From CAYJII01 sp964370225 (GTDB taxonomy: Bacteria; Bacillota; Clostridia; Oscillospirales; Ruminococcaceae), in NCBI GenBank assembly GCA_964370225.1, contig CAYJII010000056.1:1-11504 (forward strand): a stretch of DNA of 11,504 nucleotides, given 5' to 3'. Both the position numbers and the translations under genes were made by a program. The notes beneath the pieces were generated by a model. That model ran no database searches, was not told the origin of the DNA, and saw only the letters and a list, made by a program, of their open reading frames with translations. Every line of letters begins with the position of its first letter. Position 1 is the first letter of the stretch. This document shows, in pieces, positions 1 through 7,582 of this stretch.

Positions 1-1080
1 TTTGAACTTATTTCTCCTGGATGTAATGTTTTTATAGTTGTTAGAACATCTTTTTTTGTAGTAGCGAATTGCTTTAAGAGTATATCTGTAAAAATATTAT
101 GGTTAACTTTATATGGAAATATTTTAATATCATATAAAAGGTTTAGATCTATAGGTTTTGAGTAAAATGGGAATTGTTGATTAATAAAACTATTTTTATA
201 TAGTTCACCTGAGACCCCACCAAATTCTAGGCAAAATCCTTTCGCATTTAAAGTCCTAGCTTTATTTAGTAACCTGTAAATAGAATAAACTCCTACCTGA
301 CCATCTGTATCATGAAATGAAGTTTCAATAAATTTGTTTTCCATTATCTTTCCTGATGTAATTAATAAAGGTAAGTTATTTAGTTTTGCTGAAATTTCTT
401 TTGCTATTTTCACATCAATATGGTTTTCATTTCCAGAAATAACAAGATTATCACATCCACCTAATTTAAATATGTTTGCGAGAATTGCACGACTATCAAC
501 TCCACCTGTAATGACATTAGTTTTCTTTAGAAGCTTAGTACTATTAAGTATGGTTTTAGNNNNNNNNNNNNNNNNNNNNNNNNNNNNNNATCTCTTCAAT
601 AGAGTTATATTTTACAACTTCTCCTAATGGCGTTAAATTTTTACTATTTTCGTGTATTGTCCCATTTATTAATGTGTAGTAGCAATTTGGGTTTGTAGAG
701 TAAACATCTTGGCATATCGTCTCATATGAATAAATACAACCAAAACTCAAAAATTGTGTTATTGCCTTTAAGTTAGGGTTTTTATTATTTATGTTTAGTA
801 GATTATCACTAAATATATTTTTATGATTATTGTAAAAAAACAATTGACTATTTTGATTATCGCCAAAAAAAACATATTCATTGCTATTATTTTTTTGTAA
901 AATAATTCTGAAACTTCCTAATAATAAATCAAAATTATGAGTGCATGATTCATAATCTATTAGGAATTGTTTAGCGCTTTCATGTCCAGCAGCAAGTTCT
1001 CGATAGATAACGAAATCATTAAAAAAAATTGTATAGTTATTATTTTCAATTGTATTATATTCTAAATTAGTTACAAACAT
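1..1080 (-). CDS. Asparagine-synthetase-like protein of a polysaccharide cluster (partial, 3' end off window)
   Basis: Likely ATP-dependent amide-forming enzyme; in polysaccharide clusters this family (for example WbpS, WbtH) is proposed to amidate uronic acids. The N-terminal half resembles the glutaminase fold of AsnB in layout, ending in a FLSFGCIYSYET-like segment. Downstream of the N run I translated the minus strand by hand: it is open to the window edge and carries TGGVDSR (489-509), the PP-loop signature of ATP pyrophosphatases, and GGVSGELYK (195-221), matching the second conserved glycine-rich site. The start is taken at ATG 1080 because AAGGA (1089-1093) is 8 bases upstream; the ATG at 1089 lies on that site. 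The protein then begins Met-Phe, so the Cys2 nucleophile of true glutaminases is absent. The frames on the two sides of the N run agree only if the real gap is 3k+2 bases. It is very AT-rich and 91 bases downstream of its neighbour. The family is fairly sure; the substrate is inference. Confidence 0.72.
560..589. other. Assembly gap (30 N) inside the asparagine-synthetase-like gene
   Basis: Thirty unresolved bases. To the right, minus-strand codons begin at positions divisible by 3 and stay open up to the gap. To the left, the PP-loop frame has its first codon base one N inside the gap. Joining them needs a gap length of 3k+2, so 30 is not the true length unless the gene is frameshifted. From the usual spacing to the PP-loop in this family, only about ten residues should be missing. 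Confidence 0.95.
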
Positions 1081-1088
1081 TATAACCA

Positions 1089-1093
1089 TCCTT
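1089..1093 (-). promoter_or_regulatory. Ribosome binding site deciding the start at 1080
   Basis: On the minus strand AAGGA lies 8 bases before ATG 1080. The upstream in-frame ATG at 1089 overlaps this motif and has no site of its own, so 1080 is the better start. Confidence 0.5.
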
Positions 1094-1171
1094 CATTTGT
1101 GGATTTATCGATACAAAGTTATATTTTGCTCGCTATATTCGAAGCTGGGTGTAATGATATACACCACATAA

Positions 1172-2236
1172 CTAAAACTTTCCTTTAAAATCGGTACTCT
1201 TCACATCGACTAGTGGCAATTTAACCGCCTTGCCCTCGAATGATGATTTATATATCGCTAAAATCAGTTCGACTGCACGCTTGCCAGCATATGCATCGAT
1301 ATATGGCACTCTATCATTGTTAATTGCGTCAATAAAATCTGCCCAGACAGAGGCATGTCCGTTGCCGTAGACGTTAGAAGTCTCTTCTTCAAAACCTGCT
1401 AAATTTTCGCTACTGTCCGCGAAATCCCACACATCTATAGTGTTAACGGATTTTCCGCCGAGTTTCACAGTCCCTTTTTCGCCGAAAACATACAGAGTTT
1501 CCTCTAAATTTTTCGGATAAACATTAGTTGTGCCCTCGATAATTCCCATAGCGCCATTTTTAAATTTAACAATGGCAGTCCCCAAGTCTTCGCACTCCAA
1601 ATAATCGTGGAAAACTTGCTTAGTCACACCATAAACTTCTTCAATTTCGTCACCCAAAGTCCATCTTAAAAGGTCAATTCCATGAATGCATTGATTCATC
1701 AAAGCGCCGCCGTCTTGCTCCCACGTACCTCTCCAAGGAGCTTGTGTATAGTAACCTTTATTTCTGTTCCACCTAACATGAATAGTTCCATGAGAAAGCT
1801 TGCCAAAATCACCGTTTTCTAGTGCCTTTCGCATGGTTTGTACGGATTTATTAAATCTGTTTTGGTGGCAAGCGCAGACTTTGACATTTTTTTCTTCCGA
1901 CAAAGCAATAATCTTATCACAATCTTCAATGCTCATTGCCATGGGCTTTTCGATTATAACATGAATGCCATTTTCAATACAGTATAGCGCAATTTCAGCA
2001 TGATTTCCGCTTTCCGTTGCGATTGAAACGAAGTCTATGTTCTCATTTGCAATCATATCTTTATAATCAGTATATCTCGTAATTGAATTATCATTTTGCA
2101 AATTATGTTTAGATAATACGCTTTCCATATTTTCAAGAACAATGTCACAAACAGCAACAATGTTTAGCTTATTTTCGGTGGCTGCCTTTATGTGGTTGGT
2201 GGAAATGCGCCCACAACCGATTAACGCGTAATTCAT
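1172..2236 (-). CDS. wbpB: Gfo/Idh/MocA oxidoreductase, WbpB/WlbA-type UDP-GlcNAcA 3-dehydrogenase
   Basis: Predicted cytoplasmic NAD-dependent enzyme oxidising C3 of UDP-GlcNAc uronic acid to the 3-keto sugar used by the WbpE-type aminotransferase. The 354 residues begin with a Rossmann site (ALIGCGRIS, residues 4-12) and carry the family EKP motif (96-98, Lys97). A DGGALMNQCIHGIDLL-type segment around 175-190 supplies the conserved His185, and the remainder forms the substrate-binding alpha/beta domain. Length is close to the usual WbpB/WlbA size. The start ATG overlaps the glycosyltransferase stop by 4 bases (ATGA), with GAGGAG 8 bases upstream, which suggests translational coupling. The family is certain from sequence. 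The exact substrate rests mainly on the wbpA, wbpD and wbpE homologues just upstream, because many Gfo/Idh/MocA proteins look alike. Confidence 0.87.
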   Translation of the reverse strand: MNYALIGCGRISTNHIKAATENKLNIVAVCDIVLENMESVLSKHNLQNDNSITRYTDYKDMIANENIDFVSIATESGNHAEIALYCIENGIHVIIEKPMAMSIEDCDKIIALSEEKNVKVCACHQNRFNKSVQTMRKALENGDFGKLSHGTIHVRWNRNKGYYTQAPWRGTWEQDGGALMNQCIHGIDLLRWTLGDEIEEVYGVTKQVFHDYLECEDLGTAIVKFKNGAMGIIEGTTNVYPKNLEETLYVFGEKGTVKLGGKSVNTIDVWDFADSSENLAGFEEETSNVYGNGHASVWADFIDAINNDRVPYIDAYAGKRAVELILAIYKSSFEGKAVKLPLVDVKSTDFKGKF

Positions 2237-3342
2237 TGACTTAACTCCTCGTAAAGTTTTAACAATTTTTTCTCTTCTACATCCCAGTTAAATTCTTCCA
2301 ATACTGCACGTCTGCCATTCTCACCCATTTGTTTTGCTATGTCTGGATTATCTAGAAGATAGGTTATGGCATTAGCGATTTCATCAGTATTTTCAGGGTC
2401 AACTAGAATAGCAAAATTGTATTTATCATTAACTTTTTTGGCGTATGGATAATTCGATAATATAACAGGTAATCCCATAGCCATATACTCATAAACTTTG
2501 GTAGCAAAATTATCATATATGTTGTACTGACCTATATTAAGTATGGTACAACAGCCGATGACTGCATTTTGATATATTTCCCGAACTTGCTCTCTTGAAC
2601 AGTCGCCTCTAAAGTCAATACATGTTGTTTCATGCATATTTAACAATTCTTTCTTGAAATTATCATTGATTTTGCCTGCAAGAATCAGCTGTGCGTTTGC
2701 TTTATGGCAAGATATAGCCAAATGTTTAATTCCGCGTGAATATGTTAATCCTCCTACATGGCAAACTGTATTTTTTTGTTTGCGCATATTGCGGTCATAT
2801 TGATCGTATAATTCTGATAAAAGTGGTTGATTTCCAATGATAATCGCTCTTTTGCATTGGTCTTTAAAAATATTGTATCCGTTTTTTAAACATGGGAAAA
2901 GTACTGCATCTATATCATTTAACACCCGCTCTTGCATGCACCTGTATTTATTTGCTACTAGTTTCCTTAAAAATGCAGGGATATACTTTTTTTGTTGAAT
3001 TTGAAGATAGTAATTTTCATGGCTATCAAATATAACTTTCTTGCCTTGTTTCTTAAGCTTTATTGCAAACCTTAAGAGTTCAGGGTCATGTAGTTGGTAA
3101 ACATCACAATCTAGTTCTAACGCTTTCTTATAAACTGCTTTCGCAGTTTTTGTCATTCGCATAAGTCTACCACCCTTAATATCGCCTATGCCAATAACGT
3201 TAACGCCATGTTCGATGTAGCTATCGCCTTGTGCAACTAAATAAGTTTCATACCTCGCCTTAGCAAGTGATGTACATTGCTTTTTTAGTATTCTCACATC
3301 TTGACTATTATGAGCAGAGGTAATATGACAAACCTTAAGCAT
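2233..3342 (-). CDS. Family 4 glycosyltransferase, GT-B fold
   Basis: Likely adds one sugar of the lipid-linked repeat unit at the cytoplasmic face of the membrane. The 369 residues have both GT-B domains. The N-terminal half starts VCHITSAHNSQDVRI and has LHDPELL and IFDSHENY motifs typical of a capsule-associated GT4 subgroup. The C-terminal half begins near VCHVGGLTYSRGIK (about 203-216) and carries the donor-site segment KVYEYMAMGLPVI (about 283-295), where GT4 enzymes hold a conserved Glu binding the nucleotide sugar. The start overlaps the wbpA stop by one base (TAATG) and has GAGGTG upstream. Its stop overlaps wbpB, so it is embedded in the GlcNAc3NAcA gene set. That placement suggests it transfers this diacetamido uronic acid, but donor and acceptor cannot be read from sequence. 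Confidence 0.9.
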   Translation of the reverse strand: MLKVCHITSAHNSQDVRILKKQCTSLAKARYETYLVAQGDSYIEHGVNVIGIGDIKGGRLMRMTKTAKAVYKKALELDCDVYQLHDPELLRFAIKLKKQGKKVIFDSHENYYLQIQQKKYIPAFLRKLVANKYRCMQERVLNDIDAVLFPCLKNGYNIFKDQCKRAIIIGNQPLLSELYDQYDRNMRKQKNTVCHVGGLTYSRGIKHLAISCHKANAQLILAGKINDNFKKELLNMHETTCIDFRGDCSREQVREIYQNAVIGCCTILNIGQYNIYDNFATKVYEYMAMGLPVILSNYPYAKKVNDKYNFAILVDPENTDEIANAITYLLDNPDIAKQMGENGRRAVLEEFNWDVEEKKLLKLYEELSQ

Positions 3343-4646
3343 TAAAGCACCTCGATATTTTCTTTATTTTCTACGTCTTTCATGACATTTTTTGCATCAA
3401 ACACAGGCACACCCGCATTTGCGATTTTTTCGTAATCCACATCAGTGTGCGCCGTTGCAATTACTATTATATCATATTCGCCTAAATTATCAAGCCCAGT
3501 AATACTTTCTCTTTTAACTCCATCGTGCTTATAGCTTGGAATAAACGGATCGTAATAGGACACCACCGCCATTTCTTTTTCGAAATTGTCGATAACCGCA
3601 AGCGCAGGACTTTCTCGATAATCGTCGATGTCTTGCTTATATGCAACGCCGCAAATCAGTACTTTCGCGCCATTGAGTGGCTTTTTGTTTTTGTTAAGGA
3701 TTTTTGAGCAACGCTCCACCACATATTCTGGCATGTAATCGTTGATTTCGCCCGAAATTTCAATTAGGCGCATGTGGTAGTTATATTCTCTCGCTTTCCA
3801 TGATAAATAGAAAGGGTCGAGGGGAATACAGTGCCCTCCAAGCCCCGGACCAGGATAGAAAGCCTGAAAACCATATGGCTTTGATTTCGCCGCTTCAATA
3901 ACTTCCCAAACATTAATTCCCATTCTATTGCAGATAAGAGCCATTTCGTTTGCGAGCCCTATATTTATATTTCTGTAGGTGTTCTCTAAAATTTTTTCCA
4001 TTTCGGCTATTTTGGGAGAGGAAACTTTATGAACATCCGAGGAAAGAACCGCTTTATACACTTCGGCGATAACATCAGTTGCGTCCTTACCCACACCACC
4101 TACTACTTTGGGTGTGTTTTTGGTTTTATATATTAAATTTCCTGGATCAACACGCTCGGGTGAGTAACCTAAATAAAAGTCCACACCACATTTTAGTCCG
4201 CTTTGCTCTAAAATCGGCAAGAGTAATTCTTCAGTTGTTCCTGGATAAGTTGTGCTCTCAAGTACCACAATTGTTTGTTTTTTTAGATATTTAGCAACTG
4301 CTTCAGTACTATTTTGTACGTATGTGATATCGGGTTGTTTAAAACTATCAAGAGGAGTAGGGACACAGATTGCGATAAAGTCAACTTGTGACACAAATGA
4401 AAAATCAGTGGTTGCAGACAGCAAACCACTATCAACCACTTCTTTTAACTCGTCCACTATTACGTCGCCAATATAGTTTTCACCCTTATTGACCATATCT
4501 ACTTTGCTTTCTTGCACGTCAAAGCCAATGGTTTTAAACCCTGCCTTTGCCTTTTCAACCGCAAGAGGCAAGCCGACATAGCCTAATCCGATGACGCCTA
4601 TCACAAGGCTTTTATCTTCAATTTTTTTAAGTAAATTTTGTTTCAT
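3342..4646 (-). CDS. wbpA: UDP-N-acetylglucosamine 6-dehydrogenase (WbpA type)
   Basis: Oxidises C6 of UDP-GlcNAc to the uronic acid with two NAD+, the first step toward UDP-GlcNAc3NAcA. The 434 residues match WbpA length (about 436). The Rossmann motif GVIGLGYVGLPLA lies near 17-29 and CVPTP at 94-98. The conserved central helix has ENTYRNINIGLANE at 221-234. The catalytic cysteine is Cys273 in GPGLGGHCIPLDP. The C-terminal nucleotide-binding domain starts near 327 with KVLICGVAYKQD and RESPA. It starts 4 bases after the wbpD stop, with GAGGAG 7 bases ahead, and its TAA shares one base with the next ATG. A ManNAc dehydrogenase (WecC) is the main alternative. The wbpE, wbpD and wbpB neighbours favour the GlcNAc enzyme. 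Confidence 0.9.
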   Translation of the reverse strand: MKQNLLKKIEDKSLVIGVIGLGYVGLPLAVEKAKAGFKTIGFDVQESKVDMVNKGENYIGDVIVDELKEVVDSGLLSATTDFSFVSQVDFIAICVPTPLDSFKQPDITYVQNSTEAVAKYLKKQTIVVLESTTYPGTTEELLLPILEQSGLKCGVDFYLGYSPERVDPGNLIYKTKNTPKVVGGVGKDATDVIAEVYKAVLSSDVHKVSSPKIAEMEKILENTYRNINIGLANEMALICNRMGINVWEVIEAAKSKPYGFQAFYPGPGLGGHCIPLDPFYLSWKAREYNYHMRLIEISGEINDYMPEYVVERCSKILNKNKKPLNGAKVLICGVAYKQDIDDYRESPALAVIDNFEKEMAVVSYYDPFIPSYKHDGVKRESITGLDNLGEYDIIVIATAHTDVDYEKIANAGVPVFDAKNVMKDVENKENIEVL

Positions 4647-4650
4647 GATA

Positions 4651-5217
4651 TTACTCCTCTGCTACTTTTTCATTTTCAAATTTATACTTATTGCTACACG
4701 CTTCGCAAGTAGCAATTTTATTTTCAAAATGCAACCTACGGCCACATTTACAGACATATCCTAACACTCTTGCAGGGTTTCCAACCAAAAGAGCATAGTC
4801 GGGAACATTTTTAGTAACTACAGCCCCTGCGCCAATAAATGCGTATTTTCCTATATTATGTCCGCAAACTATAGTCGCATTCGCGCCAATTGCTGCTCCT
4901 TTTTTGACCACAGTTTTTCGGTATTCGTCTTTTCTCTCAATAAAAGAGCGGGGATTAACAACATTCGTAAACACACAAGAAGGACCGATAAATGCATCAT
5001 CTTCAACGACAACACCTGTATAAATCGAGACATTATTTTGAATTTTCACACCATTTCCGACAATCACATTCGGTGAGATAACTACATTCTGCCCGATGTT
5101 ACAATTCTCGCCAATAACACTATCTTTCATTATGTGACTAAAATGCCATATCTTAGTACCTTTCCCAATTACAGCCCCTTCGTCGGCATAACTGCTTTCA
5201 TGAATAAAGTAATCCAT
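4651..5217 (-). CDS. wbpD: Left-handed beta-helix N-acetyltransferase (WbpD/WlbB type) with C-terminal cysteine tail
   Basis: Predicted to acetylate the 3-amino group of UDP-GlcNAc3NA with acetyl-CoA, the last step to UDP-GlcNAc3NAcA. The 188 residues show hexapeptide repeats (for example VIGENCNIGQNVVI and AAIGANATIVCGHNIG) forming a beta-helix, expected to be a trimer. TNVVNPR (84-90) places Asn85 where WlbB has an active-site Asn. GAGAVV and VGNPARV near 129-151 are the usual end of the family core. After that comes an extra tail with Cys156, Cys158, Cys171 and Cys174 (CxC...CxxC), resembling a small zinc ribbon; I do not recall it in P. aeruginosa WbpD. The start shares one base with the wbpE stop (TAATG), with GGAGG 7 bases upstream. 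Confidence in family and role is high because wbpE is adjacent. Confidence 0.9.
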   Translation of the reverse strand: MDYFIHESSYADEGAVIGKGTKIWHFSHIMKDSVIGENCNIGQNVVISPNVIVGNGVKIQNNVSIYTGVVVEDDAFIGPSCVFTNVVNPRSFIERKDEYRKTVVKKGAAIGANATIVCGHNIGKYAFIGAGAVVTKNVPDYALLVGNPARVLGYVCKCGRRLHFENKIATCEACSNKYKFENEKVAEE

Positions 5218-6341
5218 TACACCGCCTCCAAAACTGCTTTTATTACCATGTCTTGCTCTTCTTCGCTCAAGTATGGGTGCATTGGCAAGCTAAAAGTTGT
5301 AGCACAATAATTATCGGAATTACTAAAATCTGCGCGCAAATACTCATTCCCCTCAAATACCTTAAGCTTGTGCTGTGGGTTAGGGTAGTACACCATATTT
5401 GGTATGTTGTTTTCAGATAAATGTTTTATCACACTATCTCTTTGATTTGTATTTTCAGCGAGCAAAACATATTGTGCGTATACAGACATGCTGTTTTCAC
5501 TGACAAACGGAGTGATGAATTTGCCTTTAAAAGCCTCGTTATACCGCTTAGCAATTTTTTGTCTTGCATCAATTTCGTATTCCTTAAAAGCTTTAAATTT
5601 CACGTTTAATATCGCCGCTTGAATTGTATCTAAGCGGGAATTCATTCCCACGCGAACATTATCGTATTTCGAAGAACCTTTACCGTGCACTCTAATTGAA
5701 CGCAACACTTCTGCGATTTCGTCATCATTCGTAAAAATCGCTCCTCCATCTCCGTAGCAACCGAGTGGTTTTGCAGGGAAAAATGAAGTAATCGCAATAT
5801 CTCCGAAAGAACAACATTTTTCGCCATTATATGTCGCACCGAAAGATTGTGCGGCATCTTCGATTAAAATTAAGTTGTATTTTTTGCATATATCCGAAAT
5901 TTTGTTATAATTTGCTGGATTTCCGAGCATGTCCACAGCTACTACAGCCTTAGGTGTATGCACGCCTTTATCTAAAACATTCTTGATTTGCTCTTCCAAA
6001 GAGAGGGGAGAAAGGTTATAGGTATCTTTTGTTATATCACAAAATACGGGTGTCGCTCCAAGCATACAAGCTGGTTCAACACTCGCAATAAACGTGACAT
6101 CGGGACAGAAAACAGCATCCCCAACACCTATATTATATGCCATAAAAATCATTTGTAAGGCGTCAGTACCATTCCCACATGAAACCACATGCTTCATATT
6201 GGTATATTCTGATAGTGCATTTTCAAATTCGGTGACATTTTGCCCCATTATGTATTGACCGTGATCTAGTACCGAATGAATTGCGTTATCTATTTCAGAT
6301 TTTAAATTTTGGTATTGCGCTTTTAAATCAATAAATTGCAT
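5217..6341 (-). CDS. wbpE: DegT/DnrJ/EryC1/StrS aminotransferase (WbpE/WlbC type)
   Basis: PLP enzyme predicted to transfer the amino group of glutamate to C3 of the 3-keto sugar made by the WbpB-type enzyme, giving UDP-GlcNAc3NA. The 374 residues are of normal length. The N-terminus MQFIDLKAQYQ and the GNGTDALQ segment (57-64) bind cofactor phosphate. EDAAQSFGA (161-169) supplies Asp162 for the PLP ring nitrogen. Lys191 in FFPAKPLG is the Schiff-base lysine, followed by GDGGAIFTN. ATG 6341 has AGGAGA at normal spacing, and the gene lies 9 bases after the broken glycosyltransferase. Other members of this family act at C4 of dehydrated sugars. The WbpE assignment rests on overall similarity and on wbpD, wbpA and wbpB downstream, with none of the usual C4-amination partners present. 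Confidence 0.9.
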   Translation of the reverse strand: MQFIDLKAQYQNLKSEIDNAIHSVLDHGQYIMGQNVTEFENALSEYTNMKHVVSCGNGTDALQMIFMAYNIGVGDAVFCPDVTFIASVEPACMLGATPVFCDITKDTYNLSPLSLEEQIKNVLDKGVHTPKAVVAVDMLGNPANYNKISDICKKYNLILIEDAAQSFGATYNGEKCCSFGDIAITSFFPAKPLGCYGDGGAIFTNDDEIAEVLRSIRVHGKGSSKYDNVRVGMNSRLDTIQAAILNVKFKAFKEYEIDARQKIAKRYNEAFKGKFITPFVSENSMSVYAQYVLLAENTNQRDSVIKHLSENNIPNMVYYPNPQHKLKVFEGNEYLRADFSNSDNYCATTFSLPMHPYLSEEEQDMVIKAVLEAV

Positions 6342-6350
6342 TGTACTCTC

Positions 6351-6854
6351 CTAAATATCTTCAATAACATCAATAAGTTTGTCCGTAAGAACTTTAAAGT
6401 CAAATTGCTCTGCAGTTTTTCTTGCGTTTTCACACATTTGATTATATTCTATTTTATCCATATTGTAGATTCCCATTATAGCACCAGCAATTTCCTTAGA
6501 AGTTTGATTTTTCACTGAAATCCCAGCGTTATTGTTTGCGATGTAATCATATCCAGTGGAAAATGTATTAATCATAGGTTTTCCTGAAGCTAAATATTCA
6601 AAGCTTTTATTTTGGCTCATTCCATATTTAATTATTGATACTTCTTCACTATGAAGAATATTCAAATTAGATTTTGATAAAACATATGGAATACACTTTT
6701 TTTTCACCTGTCCTTTAAATACAACATTAGTGATATTTTCATCTATCAATCGTTGCTTTAGTGCTTCGACTTCATCGCCGGCCCCCCAAATTAGAAACTT
6801 TATCTTATCATCTTCAATTGATTTTGAGGCATCCAATATCAAACCTAAGTTATT
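6351..6854 (-). pseudogene. C-terminal fragment of a broken WbuB-like family 4 glycosyltransferase
   Basis: This frame holds the second GT-B domain of the gene begun at 7546. It opens with NNLGLILDASKSI, continues through KIKFLIWGAGDE and VVFKGQVKKK, and includes the donor-site segment NKSFEYLASGKPMINT (about 15 residues near 6590). It ends normally at a TAG at 6351-6353. Upstream the frame is closed by TGA at 6861-6863. The only start nearby is a TTG at 6842 without a ribosome binding site, so independent translation looks unlikely. In intact relatives the residues before NNLG include a VVYTGSIR-like strand and loop, which are absent here. It is probably a remnant rather than a separate gene, unless the break is an assembly error. 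Confidence 0.75.
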
Positions 6855-7546
6855 AAAGCTTCATCTTCAATAATGAAAGTGTCCTTGTTGCAATTAAACA
6901 CTTCTAAATCGACACCATTATTAATGTGATGAATTTTAGTTATATCTATTTCCTTGTCCCAACCTTGGTCAATAATGTATTCCGCCCCGCCTTCCATAGT
7001 GAAAATAATGCGCTCAGCTTTTTTGTATATCCATTTTTCTAGCTTATACAACAATTTAATCGCAGGGTGATTTTTTGTAATTTTCTTTGAGTATGACACA
7101 ATACTTTCAGGCCAAAGATCTCTTATTTCAACAATACAGGGAACTTTAAGTTTTTTTGCAATAAAAATAGCAACAACAGGCACAAAAATATGCCCGCTTG
7201 ATGCAATGATTACATCGGGTTTTTCCCATTTCGTTTGTAACAAATTTTTCACGGTTATTTTAAGATTATTGCAATACTGGTACATTGCCAGCAATCGCTT
7301 TTTTCCACTTTTATTATACAAGCAAGTTTTAATAAATATATATGGGAATTCATGTTTTTTATATTCAATATATCTCTCTTTACCATTTATTATTTGTGTG
7401 TCTGTGTTGTGCGGTACACTTCCAGCAAAAACAATTGGATTATATCCTTGCTTTTTTAAATGAATTCCTAAATTAAAATGTCTTGTAAAATGACCAAATT
7501 CCGGAGGGGAAGTGTGATGACAGAATATCCAAACATTTTTTTTCAT
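6845..7546 (-). pseudogene. wbuB: N-terminal fragment of a WbuB-like family 4 glycosyltransferase (putative L-FucNAc transferase)
   Basis: Encodes the acceptor-side Rossmann domain of a GT-B enzyme: NVWIFCHHTSPPEFGHFTRH at the N-terminus, VIIASSGH, VEIRDLWPESIV (about 139-150), KLEKWIYKKAERIIFTMEGG and the linker HHINNGVDLEVF. These are hallmarks of the WbuB family, annotated in E. coli as a putative L-fucosamine transferase next to fnlABC. The frame ends at a TAG (6845-6847) just after EDEALIT, where intact relatives enter the second domain. The rest continues in another frame to 6351. ATG 7546 is preferred because it fits family N-termini; a GTG at 7555 is in frame, and neither has a strong binding site. 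It lies 36 bases after capG. As drawn, the enzyme would lack its donor-binding domain and be inactive. Confidence 0.8.
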
Positions 7547-7582
7547 TTTTCGCACATAAAGTAAAACCCAAAAGCCTTTCCT

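Noticed and set aside
334..627. Plus-strand open frames, including this one and many of 60-85 codons across the window
   Set aside because: All lie opposite convincing minus-strand genes, lack recognisable motifs and mostly lack ribosome binding sites. This one also runs through the N run.
1081..1171. A 5-base-stem hairpin (GGTGT/ACACC) and AT-rich boxes in the gap before the asparagine-synthetase-like gene, possibly a terminator or promoter
   Set aside because: The stem is short with an 8-base loop and no T run follows. No -35/-10 pair with 16-18 base spacing could be found. The gap is left without a call.
5642..5857. Minus-strand 71-codon frame inside the aminotransferase gene
   Set aside because: It is an out-of-frame shadow of wbpE with no motif or independent context.
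6856..6861. An AAGCTT hexamer at the junction, hinting at a cloning artefact
   Set aside because: One common hexamer in AT-rich DNA is likely coincidence; another occurs near 531 inside an intact stretch.
6843..6863. Programmed ribosomal frameshift joining the two halves of the WbuB-like gene
   Set aside because: There is no slippery heptamer with a downstream structure, and shifting frame would still leave out the conserved VVYTGSIR-like segment, so a deletion explains the data better.
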